This document shows positions 1 through 9,666 of a stretch of DNA of 64,000 nt, in pieces. Position numbers and translations under genes: made by a program. Origin of the DNA: JAGOMW01 sp964644075 (GTDB lineage Bacteria > Patescibacteriota > Gracilibacteria > BD1-5 > UBA2023); NCBI GenBank assembly GCA_964644075.1, contig CAZXUQ010000002.1:1-64000 (forward strand), read 5' to 3'. Each line of letters begins with the position of its first letter. Position 1 is the first letter of the stretch. Below the pieces are notes generated by a model. It had not been told where the DNA came from. It did no database searches and saw only the letters and a list, made by a program, of their open reading frames with translations.

Positions 1-237
1 ATCTTCTCAGAAATCCCAGCGCCTCTCGAAAAAAATCTCATCGAACAAAGTACAAGAATATTTGATCACCTCGGGTGCAAGGGGTGTGTACGACTCGACT
101 GGAGATATGATGGCAGGGACATATACTTTCTCGAAGTGAATACGATTCCAGGATTTACGAGCGGATCTCTCGTCCCAAAGATGTGGAAAAAAGCAGGAAA
201 AACAGAAAAAGAATTTATCGAGATGCTAGCGCATTAG
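1..237 (+). CDS. ddl: D-alanine--D-alanine ligase, C-terminal part
   Basis: Only the last 78 residues are present; the gene enters from the left edge in frame 1. The tail reads LDWRYDGRDIYFLEVNTIPG followed by TSGSLVPK, which matches the ATP-grasp C-terminus of Ddl, where the Glu and Asn of the EVNT segment hold Mg-ATP and the following loop binds the second D-Ala. Ddl makes the D-Ala-D-Ala dipeptide for peptidoglycan, in keeping with murB nearby. The stop is TAG at 235-237. Its last 12 bases overlap the end of the convergent gene on the other strand. No TGA occurs in the visible part. Confidence 0.85.
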   Translation: MFSEIPAPLEKNLIEQSTRIFDHLGCKGCVRLDWRYDGRDIYFLEVNTIPGFTSGSLVPKMWKKAGKTEKEFIEMLAH

Positions 238-1017
238 TTTAAAATGTTTTCCTAGAAATTCATCTGAAATAGGCATATTTCTTAGTTCCTCATCCGAAAT
301 ATTATATAGTTGCGGCGTCTCTAAAAATCTTTTATATTCATACTCTAGACAGACATGATAAATAAGTTCTTTCAATTTTCATTGAAATTTTCTTTTCAAG
401 TCTCATTTTAATGAATGAATAACAAGGGTGACCATTCTTATATATTCTGGTCGTGGTACTGGGCCAATAAGTCGTTTGTCTAGAAGAAAATGCTTAAATA
501 TAGTATGTTGATCGTAAGGTGTTTCTATATCTACCTTTTTTCATAGTGTCTCACCTACAACAGGATGGTCATAGAAAAATATATATGGCTTTCATGATAA
601 GTTCTCGGAGAGTTGATGAAAAAATATGGGAGCTATATCTCTCAGAGGAGAGTCTACTATCGATACATTTCATCCTAATCATTGGTATTCAGCTCTTCTA
701 GACAAAGCATTAATCGTCATAGATCATTTATTTCAAATTTTTACATCTACTTTTTCAGGATTAGAAAAATCGACATCAATTCAATCCAATAATTGTAAAA
801 TTTCTCTATCTGAATAACGGTTCATCGTATCAGCGAAAGAACTCCAATTATTTCTTACGGTTGATTGAGAACTTTGCTCAAGTACCCTGATTGCCTTACG
901 GGCAAATTTTACACCAGGTGAATTCCAGAGTTCCCATACTTCTTTTGCTAATCTTCATATTTCATAGATTGATTCCCTCCAGCTTTCGCTCGCTCTTTCT
1001 TTAGTTTCTTGATTCAT
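226..1017 (-). CDS. Hypothetical protein, 263 aa
   Basis: An open frame on the minus strand when TGA is read as glycine: ATG at 1017, TAG at 226-228, with about ten in-frame TGA codons. The protein begins MNQETKERASESWRESIYEI and is charged and helical in appearance, without a signal peptide or membrane segment. I do not recognise a family. The 3' end overlaps ddl by 12 bp. It is A+T-richer than the neighbouring housekeeping genes, which fits an accessory gene. A 6-bp stem (GCGCCC, loop AAAAA, GGGCGC at 1037-1053) lies just upstream and may end transcription from pta. Confidence 0.65.
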
Positions 1018-1226
1018 ATAATTGAATTTTAGTGAAGCGCCCAAAAAGGGCGCTAATTGTCTTTTCGGGCATTTTATGTACCCGATCGCTTCCTCCTTTC
1101 TCCGAAAAAACGAAGAAGAAGTAACAACAATAAAAGCATTACAATTTTCATTGTAAACCTTATTTTAAATGAAGACATATTCTATTTTAGAAATAAAAAA
1201 TATTTTGTCAAAGTAAATTTAAAAGA

Positions 1227-2225
1227 TTACTCACATGTCCTTACCGCTGTGACATACGCCATATCGATGATCGTCTCGACCGTCGTCCCACGTGAGAGAT
1301 CGCTCCATCCAGGATAGGCGAACCCTGTGAGTATCGGTCATATTGCCTTGTACCCTCCGATATTTTCCATTATTTTATAGGCGATATTTCCACTACTCAG
1401 ATCAGGAAATACGAGGATATTAGCTATTCATGTGAATTTTCATTGTCATTTTGTCTTCGTTTCATAGATATCCCATCTCGTCGCAGCATCGAACTGGAGG
1501 GGTCCATCAGACTCTATGTCGGGGTGTTTTTCTCGGAATATCTTTGTAGCAGTTTGCATTTTTTCGACTGAGGCTCATGATCCACTCGCATAGGTAGAGT
1601 ATGAGAGAAATGCTACTCGAGGAGGCGTGGCATGAAATCTCGTATGTGTCTCGAGGAGTGACTCTGCGATCGCGACGAGCTCACTCGCACTCGGATCTGG
1701 AGTGACAGCAGAGTCCCCGATAGTATAACTCTCACGAGAAATACTCTCTTCACCTGGATACATGAGAAACTCACCTGAGATCCGTCTCCCTGGAGCTAGA
1801 CCGAGGCCATAGTATCCAGTTCGGATGACATCGGCAGTTGTCGCGATCGACCCCGCGACGACTCATGCTACTCCTCCACTCGAGAGGAGAGCAGCAGCAT
1901 GGGCGAGGTCATATGGGAAAAGTTTCAGAGCATCACTTTCGGATATTCATTTTTTCTCGCTGTAGTCTCTCGCAAGTTCCTCTCCATGCGAAGTATCGAG
2001 GGGGAGAGTCTCTATATTTTGGAGGAGGGCAAGACCCTCTTCGCTAAACTCTCGAGAGCTACGAAACACTCTCTCTATCTCTCTACGATCTCAGAGAAGT
2101 ACGGGCTCGATAATACCTCTCATCTGGAGCTCTCTAGCAGCCATCAGTACACGGATATCGCTCGACTCAGGCAGGAGGATGCGAGTACCTCGTGGGATAC
2201 TTGCGATGATTTCTCATGATAACAT
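1227..2225 (-). CDS. pta: Phosphate acetyltransferase
   Basis: Frame of 332 residues with ATG at 2225 and TAA at 1227-1229, continuous only with TGA as Gly. Motifs match the PTA_PTB family: an early IPRGTRILLPES segment, the central GDSAVTPDPSASELVAIAES and RVAFLSYSTYASGSG blocks, then the C-terminal LVFPDLSSGNIAYKI and YKAIGPILTGF segments. The length is usual for a single-domain Pta. It interconverts acetyl-CoA and acetyl phosphate in the cytoplasm. No ackA is seen in the window. The start is preceded by a pyrimidine-rich stretch (CTCTCCCTC) and no Shine-Dalgarno sequence. Confidence 0.92.
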
Positions 2226-2282
2226 GAGGGAGAGTATAGGGAAAAATCGGGGAAAAGAAAATCTATAAATGTAACAGTATAT

Positions 2283-2990
2283 CTATCTTTTAAAATCAAT
2301 TTCACCAGCCTTAGCATAAACTTTCTCAATCCAGTTTTTTCTATCTTTGGAAAGATAGAATGGGCATGCATTTATTCTTCAACTTTGACTTACTTCCTTA
2401 ATTCTTTCAACTATTCTATAGTAGTTATTTCCATATTCTCATCATAGAATGATTTGACTTACCAAGCTATCATTATCGCTAGAGTCAGATCAATACATAT
2501 TAGCATAGAGTAATCATAGTCCTTTATTTTCTCAAAAAGACATACTATCTTGCAAATAACGCATAGCTATACAATCAGAAACAGCACTTGTAAATACAGA
2601 TATAATTTGTTCTTTTGTGTCTTCTTCACTCAATTTCCGTCATCCATATAAAAAATAATACTGCCTTTGAAAATATCTGATTATTTTTTTATCAAGAGGA
2701 TCTTTATCAATTCTAGATCATAAATATGCTCACACTATAGCTAGAAGTACCTGTCATAATTTTCAATCATGAGATTGTGCTCTCTTTATGGTAATTTCCC
2801 AGAGTTTATCAAAATTTAACTCGTCTAAGTATCACAATACTTTATGTGCTAGGGGATTAAGTAAGTCTATATGTAATTCCCAATTTGGGGTACTTATAAA
2901 TCAAACTCTCTGTCCTATAGTATTAATAAGAACTTTTACTTTATTTTTCCAAAATTTAAGATGCACAGGGCAATTTTCTATTTTATTCAT
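2283..2990 (-). CDS. Hypothetical protein, 235 aa
   Basis: Minus-strand frame from ATG at 2990 to TAG at 2283-2285 containing about a dozen TGA codons. It begins MNKIENCPVHLKFWKNKVKV; there is no signal peptide and no clear membrane segment. The middle is rich in aromatic and basic residues and it ends near WIEKVYAKAGEIDFKR. An in-frame TAA lies just upstream of the ATG, which supports this start. I do not recognise the family. Its A+T content and dense TGA use resemble other accessory genes of the window. Confidence 0.6.
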
Positions 2991-3144
2991 TAAAAATGAA
3001 TTTAATCAATTTCTTGCTTTTTGCAACTTTTTTTCTATACTTCGCTGAAAATAAGCAAGATTTCTCGACTTCACTTCGTTTCGCTCGAAATGACAGGAAC
3101 AAAAAACTCTCTCTTAGACTTTATCTTTAGACTTAGACTCCCCT

Positions 3145-4584
3145 ATGTTTGCCTTCTCCGCTATCAATCTCGGTTGCTCCAAAAATCTCGTCGATCTCGA
3201 ATACGCGATCGGAGAAATACTGAAATACTCTGACCGAGCAGAGATCGAGTTCTACGATGATCCTGAGGATCCCAGTGCTGACTATGTGATCGTCAATACC
3301 TGTGGATTTCTCTCATCAGCACGAGAGGAAAGTGAACAAACTCTTGCCTACTATGACTCACTCGGGAAGAAACTCATCCTCATGGGATGCTATGTGAGTG
3401 TGAAGGATGATGCATTCCTTGCTGGACTCAAGCATCTCCACTCAGTCGTGCCATTTATGAGCTACTCTGTGATCGAGGAACTCGTACTCGGAAAGAAGTC
3501 CAAGTTTAACCTCGATGCTATCGTCAAAGCAAAAAAAGCACACCAAGACTCGAAAGAAAAAACTCTCTCGAATTACCTCGCATCGATCGAGGCTCCAGGA
3601 AAAGGAAAAAAAGCATTTGTCTGGCGAGGAGATGAAGTGCGAGCCTATATCCATGCTCCATTTGGCTACGAATACCTCAAAGTCGCAGAATGATGTGACA
3701 ATAACTGTACATTTTGCATCATACCGACGATACGTGGTCGACAGCAGTCTCGTCCGATCGAGGCGATCGTGGAGGAGGTGAAACTCATGCTCAGCCAGGG
3801 TATCAGAGAAATACAGCTCATCTCTCAGGATACGACCAGATATGGGACAGATATCTATGGTGAACCACGCCTCATCGAGATGCTCCGCGCGATCGATGAG
3901 ACGATCACGACATCAGGTATAGATGCGAAATTCCGTGTGTACTATCTCTACCCTGATATCCTCACACTTTCGCATATCGATGAGCTTGCGAGACTTCAGC
4001 ATTTTCTCCCGTATTTCGATATCCCATTCCAACATGCGAGCGAACACGTCCTCAAGCTCATGGGACGACACTACGATCGGGCGCATATCGATAGTTTCCT
4101 CTCGAAGATACGTGCGACCTTTCCAGATGCATTTATCCGCACAGCATTTATCATCGGATTTCCTGGAGAGCGTGATGAGGACTTCGAGGAAGTCATGAAG
4201 TTCGTGGAGAAAAATCAGTTTGAGTCAGTCGGGATATTCCAGTATCATGATGAACCACTCGCTGCGAGCTCTCGCCTCCCGAACAAGGTCGATGACACTA
4301 CTGCGAAAAATCGCATATCACGCATCAATCCTCTCCTAGAAAAGATCCTTACTGACAAATACGAGGCACGAAAGGACAAAAAACAGCACGGATACGTCAT
4401 GGAAATCCGCGAAAAAACACTCATCATCCGCCCCGAGCTCGCAGCTCCTGAAGTTGATGACTATGACGAGGTCTATACGAGTGACATCGAGACTGAAAAT
4501 ATCGATATCGGAAAGTATGTGAGCTATACTCTCCCGAGAGAGATTATTCCATCCACAGTCGAAAAAAATCCATTTTCTCACTAA
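3145..4584 (+). CDS. rimO: Ribosomal protein S12 methylthiotransferase RimO
   Basis: 479 residues from ATG 3145 to TAA 4582-4584 with one in-frame TGA at 3691-3693. N-terminal UPF0004 domain: NLGCSKNLVD, VNTCGFL and GCYVSV carry the three cysteines of the auxiliary Fe-S cluster. The radical-SAM motif CDNNCTFC follows directly after the TGA codon, so TGA encodes the conserved Gly of the family pattern EGC-x3-C-x2-C. The C-terminal half has the LISQDTTRYG and VYYLYPD blocks and a poorly conserved TRAM-like end. RimO adds a methylthio group to an Asp of ribosomal protein S12. With a standard code the gene would be split between its two halves, so this is one of the best proofs of code 25 here. 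Confidence 0.95.
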
Positions 4585-4670
4585 ATTGAACACTATAAAA
4601 TTATTCCCATGATACGAGATCTACATATCAGAGCTCTCTGATGGGGAATTTCGTGATGAAAATATAGCAA

Positions 4671-4700
4671 AAAATCCTCTCTTTCGAGAGGATTTTCGTT
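4671..4700. terminator. Intrinsic terminator between rimO and tRNA-Phe
   Basis: AAAATCCTCT, loop CTTTCG, then AGAGGATTTT followed by CGTTTATCTTT. The stem has ten pairs and the loop six bases. It lies about 90 bases after rimO and just before the convergent tRNA, so it can serve both strands. Confidence 0.75.
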
Positions 4701-4710
4701 TATCTTTCTG

Positions 4711-4785
4711 TGGTGGCGAGAGACAGAATCGAACTGTCGACACAAGGCTTTTCAGGCCTCTGCTCTACCACTGAGCTACCCCGCC
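4711..4785 (-). tRNA. tRNA-Phe (GAA)
   Basis: 75 bases on the minus strand including an encoded CCA. The acceptor arm pairs GGCGGGG with TCTCGCC (two G-U pairs), the D stem is GCTC/GAGC, the anticodon stem GAGGC/GCCTT holds loop CTGAAAA with anticodon GAA, and the T arm is GACAG-TTCGATT-CTGTC. All four arms can be drawn by eye. No tRNA-Gly with a UCA anticodon, expected for code 25, was found in this window. Confidence 0.95.
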
Positions 4786-4836
4786 ACAGTGGGATAAACG
4801 TGAAGCGATTATATGAAGAATATACAAAAATCAAGT

Positions 4837-5289
4837 TTATCTTTCGATATTGAGTCACATTTGCTCTCGTATCTGTCGTTCGATAGCAAACATCTCTTCG
4901 AAATCCGCATCATCCTCATGATCGTAGCCGAGGATATGGAGGACTGAGTGGATCAGGAGGATCTCGAACTCAGCTAAGGTACTATGTCCATATTCTTCGC
5001 TTTGCGCGAGGATACGAGCATGGGAAAATATACACTCCCCTACTACTTCATCATCGTCACATGCGCTAAAGTCATCGAAATAGTGAAATGAGAGGACATC
5101 GGTAGTCGCATCTTTGCCTCGGTAATTTTTATTGTACTTTTGCATCTCACTATCATCGACAAATGAGATATTGATCACTCATTTTTGTGGTTTCGAGACA
5201 GCTTCACTCACGCGGAGAAATATCTCATCGACACGAGCCTGTCGGTATGTCGACCTTGGGGGAACAGTGATGAAAGTATGAGAAAACAT
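4837..5289 (-). CDS. ybeY: Endoribonuclease YbeY (16S rRNA maturation)
   Basis: 150 residues, ATG at 5289, TAA at 4837-4839, with TGA codons near both ends. The UPF0054 signature HSVLHILGYDH, preceded by LIHSVLH, gives the three zinc-binding histidines; the GKDATTDVLSF block is also typical. YbeY is a metal-dependent RNase for 3' maturation and quality control of 16S rRNA. Two bases separate its start from the stop of murB upstream on the same strand, so the two genes probably share a transcript. Confidence 0.93.
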
Positions 5290-5291
5290 AG

Positions 5292-6317
5292 TTATTTTTT
5301 CTCATTGGTTATGATACGGACTTCCTCATGGAGCTCTATCCCATGCTTTGTTTTAACTCCTTCTTGTACGAGATTTTTGAGAGCTATGATATCTTGCCAC
5401 GTTCATTTCTCATCGTTGATGAAGAAGTTCCCATGTCGCTCGCTCACTCGTACTCACCCGACACGAGTTCCCTTGAGCCCTGCCTCGTCGATGAGCTTCC
5501 CTGCTGAGAGCGTCTCTGTATGTCAGCGCTCACCCGTGAGGTTCTCATGTCATCCGATGAAGTCGTGGTATTCACCGAGACGAGGATTTTTGAAAAAACT
5601 CCCACACGAAAATCCTGGTGGTTGTTTGAGTTTGCGCAGAGACTGGAGATTGACTGGGGTGTATGACTCGTACTCTCATCACTTCGGAGAGATATCGAGG
5701 AGCATGTCGATGACGAAGTAACGTTCATTTCCTTTGAGGATGCTTTCTCGGTAGTCATAGTACATATCGGCGCGACTATAGTGAAGGATTTCTCCTGTAT
5801 CGAGATCGAGCACCTGCGCCTCCACGAGGAGATCCTGCATCTCGAGCCCGAAGCATCCAGCATTTCCGATACAGGCTCAGCCCATCGTCCCAGGAAGCCC
5901 TACCCAGGGTATCAGCGTCGATATACTGTAGCTCTGATAGAGTTTCACCGCGAGTGCGGTCGATAGCTCTCCACTTTTGACGCGGATGTATTTCCGTCCA
6001 TCGTGATCATAGGGCTCACTGTATCCTGAGAGGCGGTTATGCACGAGGATGCCGTCATACTCGTCGAAGGCAAAAAGACAATTCGTCCCTCATCCGATCA
6101 GGACGACTGGAAGTCATGTCTCTCTCGCGAACCAATATATCTCTGGCAAGAGGAGTGCATCATCTCGAGTGACGACATCGAAAAGGTACCGAACCCTCGC
6201 CTCGGTACGAAAAGATGAGAGAAATGATATCGAGACATGTTCGCGGAGAAATGAAGGTATCTGCATAGGCTCATGATAGCGAGAAGAGGGAGAAATGCAA
6301 GTGAGGAAGAAAAACAT
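5292..6317 (-). CDS. murB: UDP-N-acetylenolpyruvoylglucosamine reductase MurB
   Basis: About 341 residues from ATG 6317 (a second possible start is ATG 6266) to TAA 5292-5294. FAD-binding blocks are visible: LIGGGTN with one Gly encoded by TGA, STLIPWVGLPGTMGG-ACIGNAGCFG, and the C-terminal SAGKLIDEAGLKGTRVGG and RHGNFFIN segments. MurB reduces enolpyruvyl-UDP-GlcNAc to UDP-MurNAc with NADPH. Several TGA codons fall at family glycines. The next gene on the other strand is divergent and its -35 box starts 2 bases from this ATG. Confidence 0.93.
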
Positions 6318-6318
6318 A

Positions 6319-6348
6319 TTGACTTTTTTATTATTTAAGTAATATAAA
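6319..6348 (+). promoter_or_regulatory. Promoter of the TPR-like gene
   Basis: TTGACT at 6319-6324 and TATAAA at 6343-6348 with an 18-bp spacer, 22 bases before the ATG at 6371. The matches are good sigma-70-type boxes in an A+T-rich divergent gap. Confidence 0.55.
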
Positions 6349-6370
6349 ACTATATAAGTAACTATTTTTT

Positions 6371-7819
6371 ATGTGAGGATGATTTTTTCCTGGAACTCCT
6401 GAGTTTCATGAAGCAGTAACAAAGAAATATTCTCCTAGAAATACTGCAGACACCATACCTGCACCTATTTCAGAAACAGCGCTTGCTAAACTCTATGATC
6501 GTGCTGAATGACTAGGTCTTCATATTCCCTTTCGCTTGCTCATGCAGGAAGTGGCAGAAAATGCTGATGCCGTACTTTCTGATACACCAAAAAGGAGGAA
6601 AGGAAGACAGTCCAAACAAGAAAAAGAAAAACAATCTATAGAAAACCTCTGGAGAAAATACGTAAGTGACTTTCAATATTTTCCTGAAGGATTTTTATCA
6701 AATACAATAGGGGTACAAAGCTCACAAGATCGAAATATAGCTAGAGAAAAATCTCTTCAAGAATTCCTCGATACTCTGGAACTCTATGATATAAATTGAC
6801 TTACTCCTCCATCGTATACTATACTTAATATAGCTACTTCTTATAGTGAGATATGAAGGCACAGGGATGCTCTTGGATACATAGAGGATATCCATATTGA
6901 TGATGTGTTGCCATGAATAAAAGAGCATGTTTTGATAGTAAAGAATGATTTGCAATATCGTAACGGCATGTATATGGAAGTCGTAGAAGGTGGAAATATA
7001 CTTCTCGGACTTGGCAATCTCCCTGTAGATGAGAAGATTAGGTTACATGTAAGAATCTTTGGAAGTTATTATTGATTAGGGAATTATGTACTTGCTAGTA
7101 AATACTTTGATATACTAAATACAGCCATAAATGATGCAAAAAAAACTTTGGGATTACAACTTCTCTTAGAATGATTAGCTTCTTATATACAGACAAAAAG
7201 AACAGCCGAAGCGAGAAGTCTTTTAGTAAAGATATGAACAATAATTTGAGAAAGGATAGATAACAAAATCCCTCTTGGCATTGATGGTTGATGGTTACAA
7301 TATTTCTGCGAGCAAGCAATAGATATGGATAAACATGAGGAGGTTTTAGTCGCTATGAATATTATAGGTGAAGATACTCCTATATCTATCCATGAGAGAT
7401 GACATATCTACTCGCAACTATGAAAAAAGTTTTATAAAGATGGCAATTATCTTCGCTCAATAGAAATGTTTCTTCAGGCACTAGAATACTTAAAAAGAGA
7501 AACCATAGAAATAGCCGAGACACCATACCTTGATAAGGATACAGTACAAGATATAGGTGCGACAAATGAAGATGCAATTAAAGCTCATCAATTCATGCTA
7601 AGAAGATCATATGATAGATTACAAGGAACTATTAATGACATATATTTAAACCTTGGGTGTTCGTATTTCCAAGAAAAAAACTATAATCAAGCCATATTTT
7701 ATGCTCAGAAGTACATAGATGGATGTGACTCAGATGTCGATAAAAAGACAGGGTATGTCTTGCTCGCAAAAATATATGCTCATATGTCATGAAAGGTGGC
7801 AAATATAGTTGCGACATAG
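6371..7819 (+). CDS. TPR-like helical repeat protein, 482 aa
   Basis: Open from ATG 6371 to TAG 7817-7819 with many TGA codons, beginning MGGGFFPGTPEFHEAV (three of the first four codons after ATG are TGA, GGA, TGA). A Lys/Arg-rich segment (residues about 75-90) separates a short N-terminal part from a long helical region. Near the C-terminus, NLGCSYFQEKNYNQAIFYAQ looks like a tetratricopeptide repeat, and YSQLGKKFYKDGNYLRSIEM like another. No signal peptide is visible. TPR proteins act as scaffolds; no more precise role can be given. Confidence 0.65.
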
Positions 7820-7852
7820 TGAGTTTTTATATATTTCCTAAATTATATCAAT

Positions 7853-8095
7853 CTACTTTCTCTCCACTGGATCATATCCCCCCTTCGACCAGGGATTGCA
7901 CCGTAGTATACGATAGAGTCACTTTGCTCATCCGATGATGACTCATTTTTTTTCGATCGCCTCGATCGCATAGTCACTACAGGATGGAGTATGTTTGCAG
8001 TAGGGTGGTCGTTCCAGTGCTCTCGCCCAGAGAGAGTGGTCGGGAGAGAGGTATTTCTGGTATTGTTTAATGATGAAGGTGAGAAGAGATTTCAT
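7853..8095 (-). CDS. yidD: Membrane protein insertion efficiency factor YidD
   Basis: 80 residues, ATG 8095 to TAG 7853-7855. The family signature is clear: KQYQKYLSPDHSLWARA, then CKHTPSCSDYAIEAI with its conserved cysteines, and the tail RILRCNPWSKGGYDPV. YidD is a small peripheral membrane protein that helps YidC-dependent membrane insertion. Three TGA codons encode glycines between the two cysteine blocks. The neighbouring repeat at 8124-8227 separates it from the vWA/DUF4012 operon on the same strand. Confidence 0.93.
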
Positions 8096-8123
8096 ATATG
8101 GAGAATTAATTAGAATTATTTTT

Positions 8124-8227
8124 TGTCATCCCGTATGGATCTCTTTCAAGATCATCTTATGAGAAAGTGGTAGACTGATACTCATAATAGCAAGAAAAAG
8201 GGATTCCTCGTTCCTCGGAATGACAAA
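8124..8227. repeat. Palindromic dispersed repeat (GTCATYCC...GGAATGAC family)
   Basis: The segment starts TGTCATCCCGTATGGATC and ends TTCCTCGGAATGACA, so its outer ends are inverted copies. Similar elements are at 22641-22745, 28203-28334 and 29207-29342. Confidence 0.6.
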
Positions 8228-8253
8228 ACTAAATCTATAAATAGTTTTACATT

Positions 8254-8868
8254 TTACCAATCTTTTTGTTCCTTACTCGTGTCGAGAAAATCAATCGTAT
8301 CTCGGATAATGGTCTCTGTATCTCTCGGACGTTCGAGATAGAGTCACCTATTCGATGCATCCGTTTCTATACGTTCCGATGCTTCTCTGAGTTCACTTAT
8401 TCCAGTTGAGGTATTACTTGATCCAGTGAGGAGAGTAGCACCAGTAGAGATACTTCCTGATGATAGAGGAGGAGTTCCTTCTCAGGTGAGGGTGAGCTTC
8501 TCTCGGACTCGGGGTACATCCAGGATCTGGAGCGAAGACCTATACGCATCGATGACGATATCATGATTTTTTCCTGCCTTGTACGCGAGATCACCGATGA
8601 GCTCGAGACGCTCTGCTTCTCTCTCTGAGAGAGAGATGTTCTGGAGCCTCGTGATGAGGATATCGTAGGTAGAGTCACGACGAGATGCGGGGTCTTTTAG
8701 GATCAGATTATAGAGTACCGCTGGGCTATCCGTCCACCTTTCTCAGAGGGTCTTTTCGAGAGAGAATACTGTGAGTATATTTATAGAGAGGATCCGCCAA
8801 AAAAACGCCAAAAAAATAAGGATAAAAAGAATGACTATGAGGATGATTTTATTTTTTCTCGCGAGCAT
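8254..8868 (-). CDS. Membrane-anchored hypothetical protein, 204 aa
   Basis: ATG 8868 to TAA 8254-8256. Residues about 7-24 (IILIVILFILIFLAFFW) form one N-terminal membrane anchor. The rest is soluble and partly helical, followed by a Ser/Thr/Gly-rich stretch (around SSGSISTGATLLTGSSNTS) and an acidic tail. The start lies inside the end of the vWA gene (20-bp overlap), so it is translated in the same operon (DUF4012, vWA, this gene). The position resembles that of Bat-type envelope operons, where a small anchored partner follows the vWA protein, but no family is recognised. Confidence 0.7.
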
Positions 8869-9655
8869 AGTGAGGGATCATGATACCGAGGAGGATCGAG
8901 CAAATACCGATGATCTCGAGGAGAGATGGGTCGAGTCGGTATCGAGGAGAGGCAGAGAACTGATAGTCTCTATCCTCTTCGAGATGGACGAGCTGAGCAT
9001 GAGAGAGGAGAGAGAGTTTTTCTATATTGTCCTTCTCATAGTGAGCGATCACCTCGCTTCACTCATAGTATTTGTAGCGCTTTTCTCCATCGAGGTTGTA
9101 TCCGAGAGGGATACGTCATCCGACCTCTGTACCGATACCCACTATGGTAGTATCCGAGACTGAGGAGAGGTATGGGAGTATATCTCTCGAGACGGTTCAT
9201 CATCCATCTGTGAGGATCACGAGGTCTACTCGAGTATCATCGGGTTGCCTGAGTTTGGCAAAAAGCGAGAGTCCAGCAGAGAGATCACTTCCGCCTCAGA
9301 TATCGAGAGGAGTGACAGCAGAGAGTATTTCTCGGAAGCTTTCTCTATCGAGAGTCCTCGGGACGAGGAGAGATGCATTTTTATCGTATGTTATGAGTGC
9401 GATCGATCATGATCGGGAGTTTATATCTTGGTATATGTATTTTTTCGCGAGATCGAGTCGACTCATCATGATATTTCCAGATGAGCTCATATCCTCGACG
9501 AGCATAGACAGAGATGAGTCGAGGATATACCATGTCATATACTCACTTCATGGAGACCGTGCATAGGAGAGGAAAATCAATCCTATACCTCCGCAAATAC
9601 AAAGAAATGAAGTGAACCATCGACGATACGAAAATGCACGAAAAACAAGAGACAA
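8849..9655 (-). CDS. BatA-like von Willebrand factor A domain membrane protein
   Basis: About 268 residues ending at TAA 8849-8851. A hydrophobic N-terminus (LCICGGIGLIFLSYA) precedes the MIDAS motif DSSLS of a vWA domain; LVILTDGGG and the Thr-rich block that follows complete the metal site. A second membrane helix near the C-terminus (LLEIIGICSILLGIMI) matches BatA architecture. No ATG is available at the front: the frame opens after TAG, and TTG at 9655 is the only suitable start, so that start is inferred. It lies 11 bases after the DUF4012 gene. A MoxR ATPase, the usual partner, is encoded far away at 49671. Confidence 0.8.
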
Positions 9656-9666
9656 GAAAAAAAAGA

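Noticed and set aside
7853..8095. RNase P protein or rpmH next to yidD
   Set aside because: These usually flank yidD, but none is present here on either side.
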